Assembly: GCA_002633005.1 (NCBI GenBank)
Contig: NMRA01000049.1
Span: 974,011 to 1,038,010, forward strand
From: Phoronis australis
Lineage: Eukaryota; Phoronida; Phoronidae
Length of the DNA stretch: 64,000 nucleotides
Reading direction: 5' to 3'
In this document: piece after piece, positions 45,332-57,900 of the stretch
How positions within the stretch are numbered: the first letter of the stretch is position 1
Layout of the letters: every line of letters starts with the position of its first letter
The notes under the pieces: generated by a model
Databases searched by the model: none
What the model saw: only the letters and a program-made list of their open reading frames with translations
What the model was told of the DNA's origin: nothing
Made by a program: the position numbers and the translations under genes

Positions 45332-45340
45332 CCTTTTTGT
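45332..45340 (+). promoter_or_regulatory. RPL13A: TOP-like transcription start of RPL13A
   Basis: CCTTTTTGT, a cytosine followed by a pyrimidine run, lies 42 bases before the proposed RPL13A ATG. Ribosomal protein mRNAs of animals typically start at such 5' terminal oligopyrimidine tracts and have short leaders, which ties translation to mTOR signalling. Start use is inferred from sequence only. Confidence 0.5.
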
Positions 45341-45373
45341 CGGCTTGCTGCAGGTGAACTCGGCGAGCCGATC

Positions 45374-48300
45374 ATGAGCGAGAAGTTGGTGAAATCACTC
45401 AGTATAAGTCAGATGCTGTACTCAGCAGATGCTGTGCTCAGCAGATATGTATGTCTGTGATGGTTATTTACCTACATTGTAAGAAATTACATGTTTAAAC
45501 TACACATTCTGAGACATGCACAATATTTTGAAGTCCTGATTCTGAGAACTCGCTGATTGGTTCCCTGCCTGAATGCTAGACGTCGTTACATCTTCAGGTT
45601 TGGGCTGGTAAAATGGACTCAATTCTTTTAATTATTTTGGGGATGTGGCTTAGTGATACAGGATGTTAAATATCAGTGGGTGCTCATACCTTTGACGTCA
45701 AGCGAAATGGCCAATGAACAGTACAGTTTATTACAAGAGTTTGATAACTTTGCAATAAGATCAGCGACATGCCTGGAGGGTGTGCGTTTTTTGCTTTGTG
45801 GAAGGTCATGCCAGTCTCGTTTGAAGATTGAGCATGCAGCACTCAACACAGTCGAAGATGCCCGCTCGTAAATAAGAGTGATTGCATATTTGCCACTTGT
45901 ATTCCTGGAGTTGGATTTGTAACATGTGGTGACCAAAATGCCAAACATCTCTTCAATGCCCATACGAGTGAGATCAATTCATATTTTACTTTTCCCACTT
46001 GTATTTTCAAGTGTTTTCTCACTTATGTCTAACCCTGCTAAGTAGAGATGGTGGCACTGTCTACCCTGGGATGTGCTCAGTATGTAGCACTGACTTCCAC
46101 TTCATTGGAAATAAAGTCACGACGGGTTTGTGCAATCAATATCAGGCACTGGCTTGAGACGAGACACCTATAGAACATTTGCGGAAGTAAATATTTCGAG
46201 TTGGAATATTTGGCTCAGCTCGCTAGTTGCGACATTTTCCTAGCATAGGATGCTGATTGCTGCAGCTACTTACCATTACTATTACAGTATTGTCCAACAT
46301 GCCCATCATCTTCAATACAGGTGCTTTTATTTAATGCCTGTATTGTATAGATAGCAGTCGTTCATTTTGATAAGTACTAATGAGCACCATTGTTACTTTC
46401 ACTTCACTACATCCATTGTGCTTTGGAATTGGACAAAAATTGTTGACAAAACCTAGACAGCCACATCCAGCTACTGTCAAAATATGTTCAAAGTGTGACT
46501 TTTTATGACTTTGTCTTTGGCAGTAGAAAACCAGATTGTCACTGAATTAATGCCTGACGAGGTGTTCTGCATTTGTGGATTTTTGCTTTCAGCCTCTTGT
46601 TATTGATGCCAGGGGCCATCTACTTGGACGACTGGCTGCCCTGATAGCCAAGACTATTCTTCAAGGACAGCGTGTCGTCGTCGTGCGCTGTGAGGGGATC
46701 AATCTGTCTGGCAGCTTTTTTAGAAACAAATGTGAGTTGGTAGAAAGCGCCTAGAATAGTGATGAAGAGGTGTATTGTGTGGTGTATGGTACAAATCTTG
46801 GGGGTTTGCATTGTTTTGCAAAGTAAATACCTTGCTGTGTCTGAATTGCCATGTTTTTCACCATGACTATGAACCCACCATCTCCCACAGAAAACGGCAA
46901 CTTTTTTATTTGTCCACTTGCCTTTACAAAATTGATGTCAAATTATTCAGTGGTGAAATTGAAGTTAGTTTCAGAGCTTCTTAATTACTGTGTTAGTTAT
47001 TGCTTGAGACATGGCTGGACTGTTGGTATCTGGAATTGGTGAACCAGGAAAAGTAGTGGTTATTTGATTTGCATTTACCCCATGATTTGTAGTTTTTGAA
47101 GTGCACTGGTCAACTTTGCTGTGTGTTGTGTATAACAAGTTAAGTTGTCTAAGTATCTTAACATTTGACAATTAGCTTATAATTATTTAGGTTTGGTTAT
47201 TAATTGCTATGTTGTAATCAGGTTGTATGGTGTTAGTCGCAGCCCTGTTTTAGTAAGTGTTGTTGATCAGAATACCAACATGGTAATAGGTATGATACAG
47301 TCAAGTCTTCACAAATTTTTTGTGAAGTGCAACACTGCATTTTGTCCAATCTTGTCATGGAAACATCAAGAGTGGTTTGTACAAGGACAGTCAGTGATGG
47401 AAATTATCTTACCTACATTGCATGAGTAAATCATGATTTTAACTCAATCTCTGAGACTGCCTTTATTATTGTCTTGCTATGTACGCACAAGTATAATGTG
47501 TGATTCTTGACAGATCACCGTTTTATTTCAGTGAAATACTTGTCTTTCCTGCGCAAGCGTTGTAATGTCAACCCTCGCCGTGGTCCCTTCCACTTCAGGG
47601 CCCCAAGCAAGATTCTTTGGAGGACAATTAGAGGTAACACTGATCTCACAGAGTGCTGGTAATATGTGATGCCTTGACAGACATTTAAATGGCTTCAGGG
47701 ATTAATCTTTATTGTTTCAAGTTGTATATTTTATAGGTAACGAAATGTGATTGGAATTTGCCTTTTGTTTGTGAACATTCTCGTAGTTTCATTAAAAGTT
47801 CAATCTATTTTTACTATGCACAAACTGCCCAGTAAATTGCTAAAAAACAATCCAGAAGTGCGTTGCCTCATGTTGTGGGTGAAAACCCTACAAATCGTTA
47901 AGCATTTGTAAAAGATATGTTTGAAGCTGTTTCACTTGCTGGTGTTGACTCAACATTCTGGGACTCGTTTCATCAAAGTTCGTAATTTTCAGTCATAGCC
48001 AAGAAAGTTTGAAGCACTTAATTCCTAATGCGAGACTGGGTTTCTTTCAGAGCAGAACGTTGCCGTGACCTTTTTTCGTGTTTACTTTTAACAACTGCTT
48101 TCATAAACAACATTAAATGTGCTGTGTGTAAGTGAAATCTCGGCTAAGCTCAGGCGTACTACCTTTTCTGAATTGGTCCCCTGAATCTCACTTGAACCTG
48201 TTGATGATGTTAACTCACATGTCGAAGCCTTGTGGCATTGTTGATTACAACATGCACTACCAACTGAAACGGGTCATTGACATGCTTCAACTGCTAACTA

Positions 48301-50811
48301 TGGTTGTTGTAATTGTATATCCCCTAGTTAAGGAAATTGCATTGGAACTAAGAAGCTGCCTGTTCTAACAGTTTAACTGTAATGTGCACCTGGTGATGAT
48401 GCTTAAAGATATCTACCTTTTCCGTACTTGCCAGAGCAATGTATAGTCTTGAAGTGTGTTCATACTTTACTTGAATTCACAATTGGTGAAAACACTGTCA
48501 TGCATGGTCTGTCTGTCAGAACACGGTCTCTCAGTATGCTTAGTCTCAGCTTTATGTTTGCACTTGATTATTTTTATGCATTCAATATGCAGGTATGGTG
48601 CCCCACAAGTTGACTCGCGGTAAGGAGGCTCTAGACAGACTCAAGGTCTTTGATGGTATCCCTCCTCCCTATGACAAACAGAAGCGCATGGTGGTGCCCT
48701 CTGCTCTCAAAGTGATGCGACTGAATCCCAAAAGAAAGGTACTGCTATGTTGAAACACGTTCAGGAAATTATGCAAATCTCAAAAACTGGTTTTGAATTG
48801 TGTGTTCCTGAGGTTATGTGCTTGGAATACCAAATCTTTTGATACATATTAAAGAGATAGAATAACTTGTGTGTCTGTGTCCCAATGAAGTGATCCACAT
48901 TCATGTCCGGTGAGTTGCATTCGTTTTGGCTACTTGATGTGCAATAGATCAGTGAAATATTGAGTTGGAAAATGTATAAATTTGTGTTGCTTCTGGGTTA
49001 TAGAAAAATGAGTTGCATACATTTGGAAACATGTTCACAAAGTCGGGTGCTTTTTGAAGAAATTATGAAAATACGGGGTTGGGTTGTTGAAAGGGAAGTT
49101 TCCTGGGTGACTGGACGTAAAGCCAAACAAATTGGTCAGATTAATTCCTGTTTTTCGACATTGCCTTGTTACACTCTGCGACAATGCTGTTGGCTCAAAA
49201 CAAAGCTATGCTAGACTTGTGTACCAGCCAGTGATGAATATACCTTACCTACATTGATGTGTAAGATGATGCAGATATCTATCTGAGGCTGGTTAGTGTT
49301 GATTTAGGAAAGGACTTTTAAGGTATAACATTAGCTTTGCCAATGTTTATGATATGGAGTGCTTGGAATGCTTTCGTTCAATGGGGCCAATTTGATGTTC
49401 AAAATGATTATCAATTTGTACTTCCACTTGAGTCAGTTTTGTATTTCACTTTTAAAAATAAACCCCGAAGGCAGGTTATTAATCTTTTGTCCATCTGAAG
49501 TATCCAACATTTTCACTGGGTGTTGCTGATAAAAAAGATACTTTTTAAACATCTGGGTAGAGTTCAGTAACAATAGTGTGTCTCTAGAAGAACAAGATGT
49601 TGGGAGATAACGCTGTATAGTCTCCTGGAGTTAAACGTGGTTTTGACTAGATTTTGCTCATCACGAGACGGTTATTGAACTCGACCCTAAATAGATTGTG
49701 AACAGTTCATCTGTCTCAGGGCATTCATGGTAAGACCCTTGTAAATGCAGGGTTGCCGATTGACACATTCAGTGTTTCTTGATGAATTGTGCAGCACCTC
49801 TGGTCTTCTGTATTGGTCATGGTTTGGTTTGATTTTATTGTAGTACTGCGAGTTGGGCCGTCTGTCACACGAGATTGGGTGGAAGTACCAGAATGTCATT
49901 GCCACTCTAGAGGCAAAGAGGAAAGTTAAGGCTAAGGCACATTATGAAAGGAAGAAGACAGAGAATGTAAGTGATGCGCAACTGGAGACCCGATGTGAAC
50001 TGGGTCACAAATAAGTGCCATTAAAATTACAAAGTGGTCCTCTTTTCTGTGTATACCTTAACCTTAATAGTGATTAAAATCATCCGCTGCCTGCGTTGCC
50101 ATATAGCAATTGGCACAGCACAAGCTGTTCAAGTGGTCTGTTGTTGTTGAAATAGATCCAGACTTGAATCCTTCTTGAAGTTCAGGTCTTCCCATCAATT
50201 TCCTTTTCTGTAAAACAATCCTTTTTGACAAAACCACGTTGACCGCAATTTTGTATTGATCTGGTTTGGCAAATGGAAAAACAACACTGGTGAGGCTTGA
50301 AGTGCTCTTGCATTCTCGCTGTTGGCATTCTGTTGTACTATCAATTCCTTTCTCACAGTTCAATTCATTTCTTGGTTAGCATAATTTTTTGCAACCCTAG
50401 TTCAGTTTGCCTAGTGTAATTTCTGAAGTTGGTCCAATTTTTCTTTTTTTTCATTTAATTTAAGCGGATTCTCCTTGTCTTGTCCTCGTTACTTTTTTAT
50501 TACATTTCTTTGTACTAGTTTTTAGGGCCCTTTGGTCACCCTCTGATTCTAAGTGGCCGCATGCATTGCAACTTGTTTTAACCTCTAAGGGGAAGGCACA
50601 TTTATTTAGAAGGAAGGTCAAATTTTCAGCCCCAAAATCGAAGCATTGAGGGCCCTGTTTAATCGTGTCGTATGAGCATTTGTTGTTCTTTTTGTAATCG
50701 GTCCTAATGAGTTTCAATCTGTTCCAGAAACTGAGGTCGCAGGCACTACAAGCTGTACTCCCCAAGGTTCAGGCGCAGCAGAAACTTATTGAGAGTTACG
50801 GCTACCACTGA
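45374..50811 (+). CDS. RPL13A: 60S ribosomal protein L13a (uL13)
   Basis: Exons: 45374-45388 (ATG), 46593-46731, 47532-47633, 48593-48738, 49844-49966, 50728-50811 (TGA); phases join to 202 residues (human 203). The tiny first exon encodes MSEKL. It was chosen because it keeps the frame, follows a TOP-like start, and puts exactly as many residues before the [14 protein letters not shown] block as in the human protein. Other diagnostic blocks are [58 protein letters not shown] and the basic C-terminal helix. uL13 is a large-subunit protein binding 25S/28S rRNA. Four introns host box C/D snoRNAs, as vertebrate RPL13A introns do. AATAAA at 50821 follows the stop by nine bases. Only exon 1 is uncertain. 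Confidence 0.96.
45451..45517 (+). ncRNA. SNORD34: Box C/D snoRNA, U34-like, copy 1 (RPL13A intron 1)
   Basis: Terminal stem ATGTC/GACAT, C box GTGATGG (one mismatch to RTGATGA), guide TTACCTACATTGT, D box CTGA. The guide is complementary to the conserved 28S rRNA segment ACAATGTAGGTAA, the U34 target. Vertebrate U34 also lies in an RPL13A intron. The C-box mismatch makes this the weakest of the three copies. Confidence 0.7.
47388..47459 (+). ncRNA. SNORD34: Box C/D snoRNA, U34-like, copy 2 (RPL13A intron 2)
   Basis: Terminal stem CAGTC/GACTG, C box AGTGATGG, guide CTTACCTACATTG, D box CTGA at 47451-47454. The guide is the same as in copies 1 and 3, while stems and spacers differ, so this is a diverged paralogue and not a recent duplicate. 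It lies about 70 bases before the acceptor of exon 3, the usual distance for intronic C/D snoRNAs. Confidence 0.8.
48196..48274 (+). ncRNA. SNORD33: Box C/D snoRNA, U33-like (RPL13A intron 3)
   Basis: Terminal stem ACCTGTT/AACGGGT (one G-U pair), C box TGATGAT, conserved phrase ACTCACAT, guide ACATGCACTACCA directly before D box CTGA at 48264-48267. The D-box guide matches that of vertebrate U33, which modifies 18S rRNA and also lives in an RPL13A intron. C box overlaps the last stem pair, so the stem may be shorter in the particle. Confidence 0.75.
49223..49293 (+). ncRNA. SNORD34: Box C/D snoRNA, U34-like, copy 3 (RPL13A intron 4)
   Basis: The best-formed copy: terminal stem ACCAGCC/GGCTGGT, perfect C box GTGATGA, guide CCTTACCTACATTG, an internal C'-like AGATGAT, and D box CTGA at 49283-49286. 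The guide is complementary to 28S CAATGTAGGTAAGG. Unlike copies 2 and 3, copy 1 lacks a full C box, so this may be the main producer. Confidence 0.88.
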
Positions 50812-50820
50812 ACTCTGTAT

Positions 50821-50826
50821 AATAAA
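50821..50826 (+). terminator. RPL13A: RPL13A polyadenylation signal
   Basis: AATAAA nine bases after the stop, with a second AATAAA-like hexamer soon after. The very short 3' UTR is typical of ribosomal protein genes. Confidence 0.75.
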
Positions 50827-51964
50827 CTGTAAAAAATAAAAAATCTAAAATAAACAAGTTGCCACAACTTTGCTTGCATTGATTTACTTGTTATGTCTCT
50901 CTTGTTAGTTGGTTCTTAAAATCTTTCAACTAAAACAAGTTATCTTTAGCTATTCACCAGGTGCATGTAAATTTTTGTTAAGAACAAATGCATACATATC
51001 AAACTCATCCCCAAGGCAAACAATTTTATAAACACATGAAATTATTCTTCAGTATGCACTGTTCGTGTGTATATAGTTACACTTCATGCACAGGCCATGT
51101 ACCGGTAATATATTGTCAAAGATGAAACGAAAACGTTTTTATTCAAAACATGTACATGATTACAATAAATGAAATCGGCTCCAGCAAAACTCGAAGAAAA
51201 ACTACTGCAACCATGTCATTCCAAAATTCCAGGGAGAAATGAACAGCAAAACTAACCGCTTCACAACTAGCCTACATAGCACAGATGAGATGGTCCTATG
51301 ATGTGCGAATATATTTATGTTACACAACACTAAGCAACAACTCTACTGACCAAATAAACATTGTGCAGTAAACGTCTTGGCTATTCTGACAGGTAAACAT
51401 TACAGGGCAATTCATACAAATTACAATACAAATTACTGAAATGCCATTTCTATAATAGTGAACAAAAATTCATGAGATTTTCATTAAGCAGGAGTCCACC
51501 ATATCAACTCTATCAAGTCTGCAATTAACATGGACTTCCTATAGTATAGAGACGTGCGTGTTGCTGAAAACTCGAATTTCGTACAACACAGAAGACGGAT
51601 AAAGACAGATAAACAAAACATTCATGGTTTGTCCAAAGTGATCAGTCATTCAACTTGTAATGAGTAAAGCAATCCAAAACAATCGTGCAAATGCAATTGA
51701 CATCTGTTCTGAACAAGTAGCCACGTGAAAAGCTTTGAATGTGATAAACAATTGAACATTTTTGCTTTCACAGTTACTGTAGTTTATTTACACACAGTTA
51801 AAATGTTTTATTTTGAATGAACCAACAAAATCAACTTGTCATTATTTCAACAGAAACCTTCCATTGTCTTTAATATTTCAATGGAACATCTACCACGTAA
51901 AACATTACTCATATCACATGCAGCAAAGTTTGTGCGCTTTTATACATGAGAAATGAGAGCTGTT
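50827..51964. other. Convergent intergenic region and ISCU 3' UTR
   Basis: RPL13A and ISCU face each other. Most of this segment (about 51138-51964) is likely the ISCU 3' UTR, leaving roughly 300 bases between the two polyadenylation signals. No gene recognised. Confidence 0.6.
51138..51143 (-). terminator. ISCU: Candidate ISCU polyadenylation signal
   Basis: AATAAA on the minus strand (TTTATT on plus) about 820 bases beyond the ISCU stop. Position relative to RPL13A supports it, but other signals cannot be excluded. Confidence 0.45.
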
Positions 51965-54900
51965 CTAGTTTGTCTCGCCCGCTCTCTTCTTCTTCTTCAT
52001 GTTGTAGTCATTTAAAGCAGCTTTTATGGCATCTTCAGCCAACACTGAAAATGTAATCAAGAAATGTGAAAATGCACAAGCAGACAACTTTCCAGTAAAG
52101 CAGTATAAGATAATTACTTAGAGATGGTGTAGATTGGGCGCAGACATTTCAACCTGGTCTGATTAAGAATGTTCGAATACACAGGAGGTAAGTGGAGACC
52201 TCGGTTCTGGTTCAAGAGAGGGCGCTGAGTGCTGATATTTATGGATTCTTTTAACATGTGAAAACTAGGTAGCAAGCGTGCCTGACCAATGTTTACGGCA
52301 TTGTGGGTAAATACAGCTAGATTAGAGTGTCGCAAGAGATCCCTATCCACATAAGGTAGACACAGACAGCAATATCTGTTGCCAAAGGTTCTGTAGGAGA
52401 CGCACACATGAGAGCATTGAAAATCAAGAACGGCCCAAAATTCAGGAAAATTTGGTTGAACTGCCAATTCCCACCATATGCAGGACACCTAATTAGCATA
52501 TTTTTAAAAGCCTGATGGGAAGCAGTGTGTGAGTTACACGCCAAGAGCATTTTTATTGTACACTGATGATGAATATCAAGAACGAAGGAAAATCCATGAA
52601 AATACAGTCAAATCACAAAATGTCAATAACATGCACTATGACACATTAGCATACATTTTGAAAGTTTAATCAAACTCTCGAAAAATGTAAGAGGAGTTAT
52701 ATACGGATGTGTGAAATCCAAAACAGGCCAAAATTCAGGAAAATAGCCACAAATCAGAAAATGACGAAGATACGTGCCACAACACTTCATTGGTATAAAT
52801 TCTTTAAGTTAGGTTGAAATCTCTTGAGAAAAGTAGTTGCACAAAGAAGGGCCCTTCCATACATGAAAGTGAAAATCAACAATGGGCCAAAATCCAGGTA
52901 AATACAGTTTAATTACATTTTGTAGACGATATGCACAATGCAACTACATAAGAACGACTTATGCTTTTCTTGAAAGTTTGGTCAAAAATCTCCATTGACA
53001 TGTTCGCAAAATGCAAGACGATTTGTGGGCTCAGAAAAATGTTTTTCTCTGCACGGACCCATAACAATGCTGACCGACGGATGGTTACCATTACTATACT
53101 ACCTATGCCTTTGGTACGGTACAACAAAGGATAAGAAGACACTACACATTGAAAGACTAAAAATATCTTAAGAAAAAGTTTTGTTGACTCATTGACTCAT
53201 AAGAACAAGTTTAATAGCGGCTTTATCTCTTCAATTTGTGTGCAAAACAATTGGTGTGAAACGGGTTAGTTAACCTAACCTAATGTAACCTAGTCATCAC
53301 AGTTAAATATGACCCTTCATTCACTTATTCTGATAATTTTGCAACTTTTATGATGATTGAAAATAACATCTTGCGGCAGTGCTATTTGGCTAAAAAGTTG
53401 AATGATCCTGTAATCTCAGTGAATACAGGTAACCCTGAGCACGAAATTGAGCACTTATATCCTAATAGGACCATACAGGGCAGCATTTTGACAGCACAGA
53501 ACAAAACAGTTATAAGATCAATAAGAAATTTAAGCCTAACTTCAACAGAATTTTGTTATTTTAGGTTTTTGGGCTAATCAGATAGTCCTAGCAAAGCCTT
53601 TAGTAAAATAATCACAAAATATATAATATATTGGCCTGTCAATAATAAGTGAAGTTGCCTTTTTGTTCCATAATGAAACACTGTGAGAGCCCAGCACGAA
53701 CAACAAACAGCCAAAAACATTGAATAGGGATTTGAATAGAACATCATTGCGAGCTACTGTTATTCGCAGCTGTTTGAATTAAAAGGTGATTCTCATGGTG
53801 ACGTAAACGAAAACAAGCCACTACGCCTCACAGTTCATTACATTTGGCAATTTATGGTATCAGTGGGCTCAGAGCGATGCATTTAACATACTGCAGGTAC
53901 CAAACTTATACAGGTGTTACCGTTCAAGACCGGGTTTAACCTAATGACAAGTTCCTTACAGACTAAACTGGGCTAAAATCTAAATGTTTTTAATCAAAAT
54001 CAAACTCAAAATTATTTTCATAATTTTCCGTTTTTAAGTTGGTAAGGACAAGATGAGTGCCTATTAATCTGTGATTAAATATATGGTTTAAGGGGATGAT
54101 TGTGTAATTCTACTTTGAACTTGAGGACCCAAGCATTAAAAGCAAAAGTTCGAGTCTGAACTTCGAATGTACTCGAAATCTTGTCATTTTTACCAGTTTG
54201 TAGCTCAAGTCTAGGGGTCGTCAAGTGCAAATTTGCAAAACAGCAGTAGTTCGTGTAATCCATAGTATATTGAAGCACGGAACACTAGACAATTATCTCA
54301 AGTTTGTTTTTAAGGACAGTGAATATATTTTTGAATTCGACTTTGAGTATCACCTCTAGAAGTTCTGCAACATTCCTTATTTGCATGAGAAGTCTGCACT
54401 GAAGTAACAGCACAGTGATAGTGATACTCATAAAATACAGCCCCTGGTGTACACTAAATCTATGTTTTATAGCACAAACCACAATCTGCTCCTGTCAATA
54501 TTGAGAACATGTGTAAATAACGACTTACTGGAGCAATGAAGTTTCACCGGTGGTAAAGACAGCTCGTTTGCTATTTCTGTGTTTTTGATTTGCGAAGCAG
54601 CATCCATCTGGAAAAGGGAGAATTTAAATGAAAAGAAATAACCACAAACCTGGAATTTTTAAGTCCTGCGACTCCTAAAGACACATGAACAACCTGGGGT
54701 GCAAATCTACTACGACTACAATTTTGAGATGTAGGTGTTCTTTCATGACAATTGCGTGTTCTTTCACGACAAGTGCATGTTTTGTTTTGACTTCAATTCT
54801 TTCACAAGAAACAATCAATGCTTGTAAGTATGGTAGGTAAAATACCACCCCCCTCCCACCATCTCCAATTCCACCTCGCATATTTTTTGAGCATCATGAA

Positions 54901-57900
54901 AAGAATTTCGGGTATTTTAATTAATATTTTTCAGAGGGAAATGGGGCCAATATTCAGCCCTAAAATTGAGGCATTTGTTTTTTCACCATCCTCATTGCTG
55001 TGAATGCCCAGATTTGTTTCAAAATGATGTTAGACATCTGTAATACTTGAATTGAACATGGTAAAGCAGCAAGTTGGCACTGCATTTTAGTAATGAAAAA
55101 ATAGAAAATAAGATTACACCTGTCTGCCATAATGCCTCCTAAGCTGATGAGATTTTAGAGCAGCATTGTGTACTAAGGATAGTAAACACTACCACTGTCT
55201 GGGGCGGAGCTCTAAAAAAATGTGTTTTTATTACTTTAATGCTGTAAAATTTGTTTCGCATTTTATTATTCAGTTTTAAGTTAATAATTTTAGCCACAAA
55301 AGTGTCTTCCAAATATCTTTAGTTAGCAGGTGACAAGGTAATTTCTGAACTGAGTTCAGATCCACACAATTTGTGTTTTAAGATTTAATTAACCAAGCAA
55401 TCGCAACAAAAATCTTGTCTGGATAAAAATTAATTTCTTCTTAACAACCATTGTCAATGAGTCCATCACCATCAATCAGTCTTGAGTCTTGAAAAAGCAA
55501 TGAATGTTTTAAACAGAAATGGCAATTATGTGAAAATGTTAGTGTGCCATGTTAGCATGTTTACCATGAATAATCTCATGTAGATAGACTTATTCTACAA
55601 ACAAAAGGTTAACAACCTGCTGAAAATTAAATTTCTTTGAGTTATCTAGGTTGCATACAAACCTATTTTACAGAAAATAAGCATACCACTAAATGCAGTG
55701 AATGATGACCTCATCAGAGGCAGCTTGTTTACAACTTAGATAAGAAGGTCAACCAAGGGTGGTATTTGGAGCAAACAAATACAAGAAATTGGAAATTTGT
55801 TTTTATGCTTTGTCAGGACACATTAGTCAACAACTAACTGGTGAAAATTAGACATCAATTTTTGAATAATTACAAAACAAATAGTCAAATAACCTTGTAC
55901 AAGATTTTTTTTCTTCAACTCAGTGTGTTGTGCACAAAGGCATATAGGTCTCAATTTAATGTAGGGTATGTGGATTATACTATTACCGTCAGCATGCAAA
56001 GCAGTACACAAAATAACAATAAGAACTTACAGATTTTCCTTTAACCCATTCTGTGGCCAAGGAACTAGATGCAATGGCAGATCCACAACCGAAAGTCTTG
56101 AACTTAGCATCGATGATTTTTCCACTCTCATCAACTTTTATCTGCAAGTTTTCAAGGTACACTGAGTGCTGTTTAGATAATAAGATTATTGCCTCAGAAC
56201 ATTCTGTTATACACAATAGCGAGTGCTGAATGTGTAAATTAAAAGTTATATTGAGCACTGTCCAGGTAATATGAGATCCAGTTACATACAACGGTAACTG
56301 TGGAATATTTTGACTTAGTGTTGAAACAGACACAAAAACTAAGTCACGAAATAAGGCAAGAAAACACATTCTGAGGTAATATTAGTGGTTAAAATGGAGC
56401 TTATAGGACTGGTGTTACTGTTGGATGGATGTACTGTTTCAGTCTTTTTAGCTTGCTGTAAAGGTGGCCATTTTTGATGAGCCAAAGCAGTGGTCTATAA
56501 AACTTTAATCATAAGACGGCGATGAAACAAAAAACAGTAATAAAGTCAAAAAATGAGCTCTAACCAAAGCAAAACTATGAAACCAAACCATATTTGATAA
56601 ATTTATCTCATAATTAGTTCTGTCATCGATACCACAGTGAAATAAACTTTATATTCTTAAAAGTTGTTTTTGACTCCAAAAATGTGACAGATTGAGACAA
56701 ACATACTCGACATGTTATAATTCAATTGTGAAAGTCTCAGTAAATTAACAAATAAAAAGGTTATGTAACTTTAACAGCAGGTAAATGCATGTTATCAGAG
56801 TGCAACAAAAACAATAATCAGTGTTCCATTTTCATGCACTTTGTGTAACAGTACATTGAAACCTAAGTAAAGAAGTTTTCTTCACGAGCGCATTTGATGT
56901 CATCGTGTTCGTATCCTTTGTTAAAATTGAAATTTGTTTTTAATTGCCTGGAACTGCCCTGACCGCCACATTGCTTCGACAAATGACACTAACCCGCCAC
57001 GAACAGCAACTGTAAGAGCCTTGTTGGACGCAATAACGAATTGTCACTTAGCCAAGTGTAAAAATCATTTCTGATCTTATACAGGAACAAGACGAAACCA
57101 GTTTTGTAGTGGTAAATGGCCTGATTCCAAAGTTGTTTCTACAAAAATAGGCAGGGATATTCCTGGACCATGCCATTAGCACATAAACAATAAAAAGGCG
57201 CATAGTACCCCAGGCACGTCTTTTACAAGGTAAACTTCTTCCAGAAATGCAACATTCTAACCTTGAAACTTACAGACGGTTGGTTTTTTGATTTGGCATG
57301 TCAGATTTTAGACTAAACATGACTGTTCTTATGCTGCCAAAACTAAACAGTCTGTTTGAAGTCTTCATCAGATTGTCTTTTTATATGAAATTTTTAAATA
57401 AAAAATGCAACTTTTACATGAACATGACCCTATTCTTATTTCGATTGCCCTTGGGGTTTCTGATCATATGATATCACTCTAATTACACTAAGTCTGCTGC
57501 GCACAACTTTTTGAAAAGTGGCACATTTTTTTATAATCAGGTGTACCCAAAGGGCACAGGTTCAAACCTGGTCAAGAATATCCCTGAATAGTCATGTTCA
57601 TTTTACATTTAAAGCTGCATTTCATTAACAGTTTAGCTGTCAACATAGAATTCTTAATCAAAACCTTTTGAAATTCAAAAACATGCATACACGAGCCATT
57701 TTCAAATTCCCTAATTTTAAGGTTGCCCAATCCCAATAAACCTTCAGTTTTCTTGAGTAGCTGACGGTCTCAATGTTCTTGTTCATAATGGTAATAGAAT
57801 CCTACCACGACAGTAACAAGTATTATGAAGCCAATATTATGAGTAAAACGCCTAATGGAATTCAAACAACTAAGATATTTGCTAGTTTGTTTCGAAATGA

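Noticed and set aside
46752-46860. AGTGATGA in RPL13A intron 2 with a distant CTGA
   Set aside because: Terminal stem of only three pairs and spacing near 100 bases; too weak for a snoRNA call.
48390-48450. GTGATGATG C-box-like sequence in RPL13A intron 3
   Set aside because: No CTGA D box or terminal stem at a suitable distance, so not called as a second snoRNA in this intron.
57557-57570. CAGGTTCAAACCTG, resembling a tRNA T arm
   Set aside because: No A-box, acceptor or anticodon stems around it; only a short palindrome.
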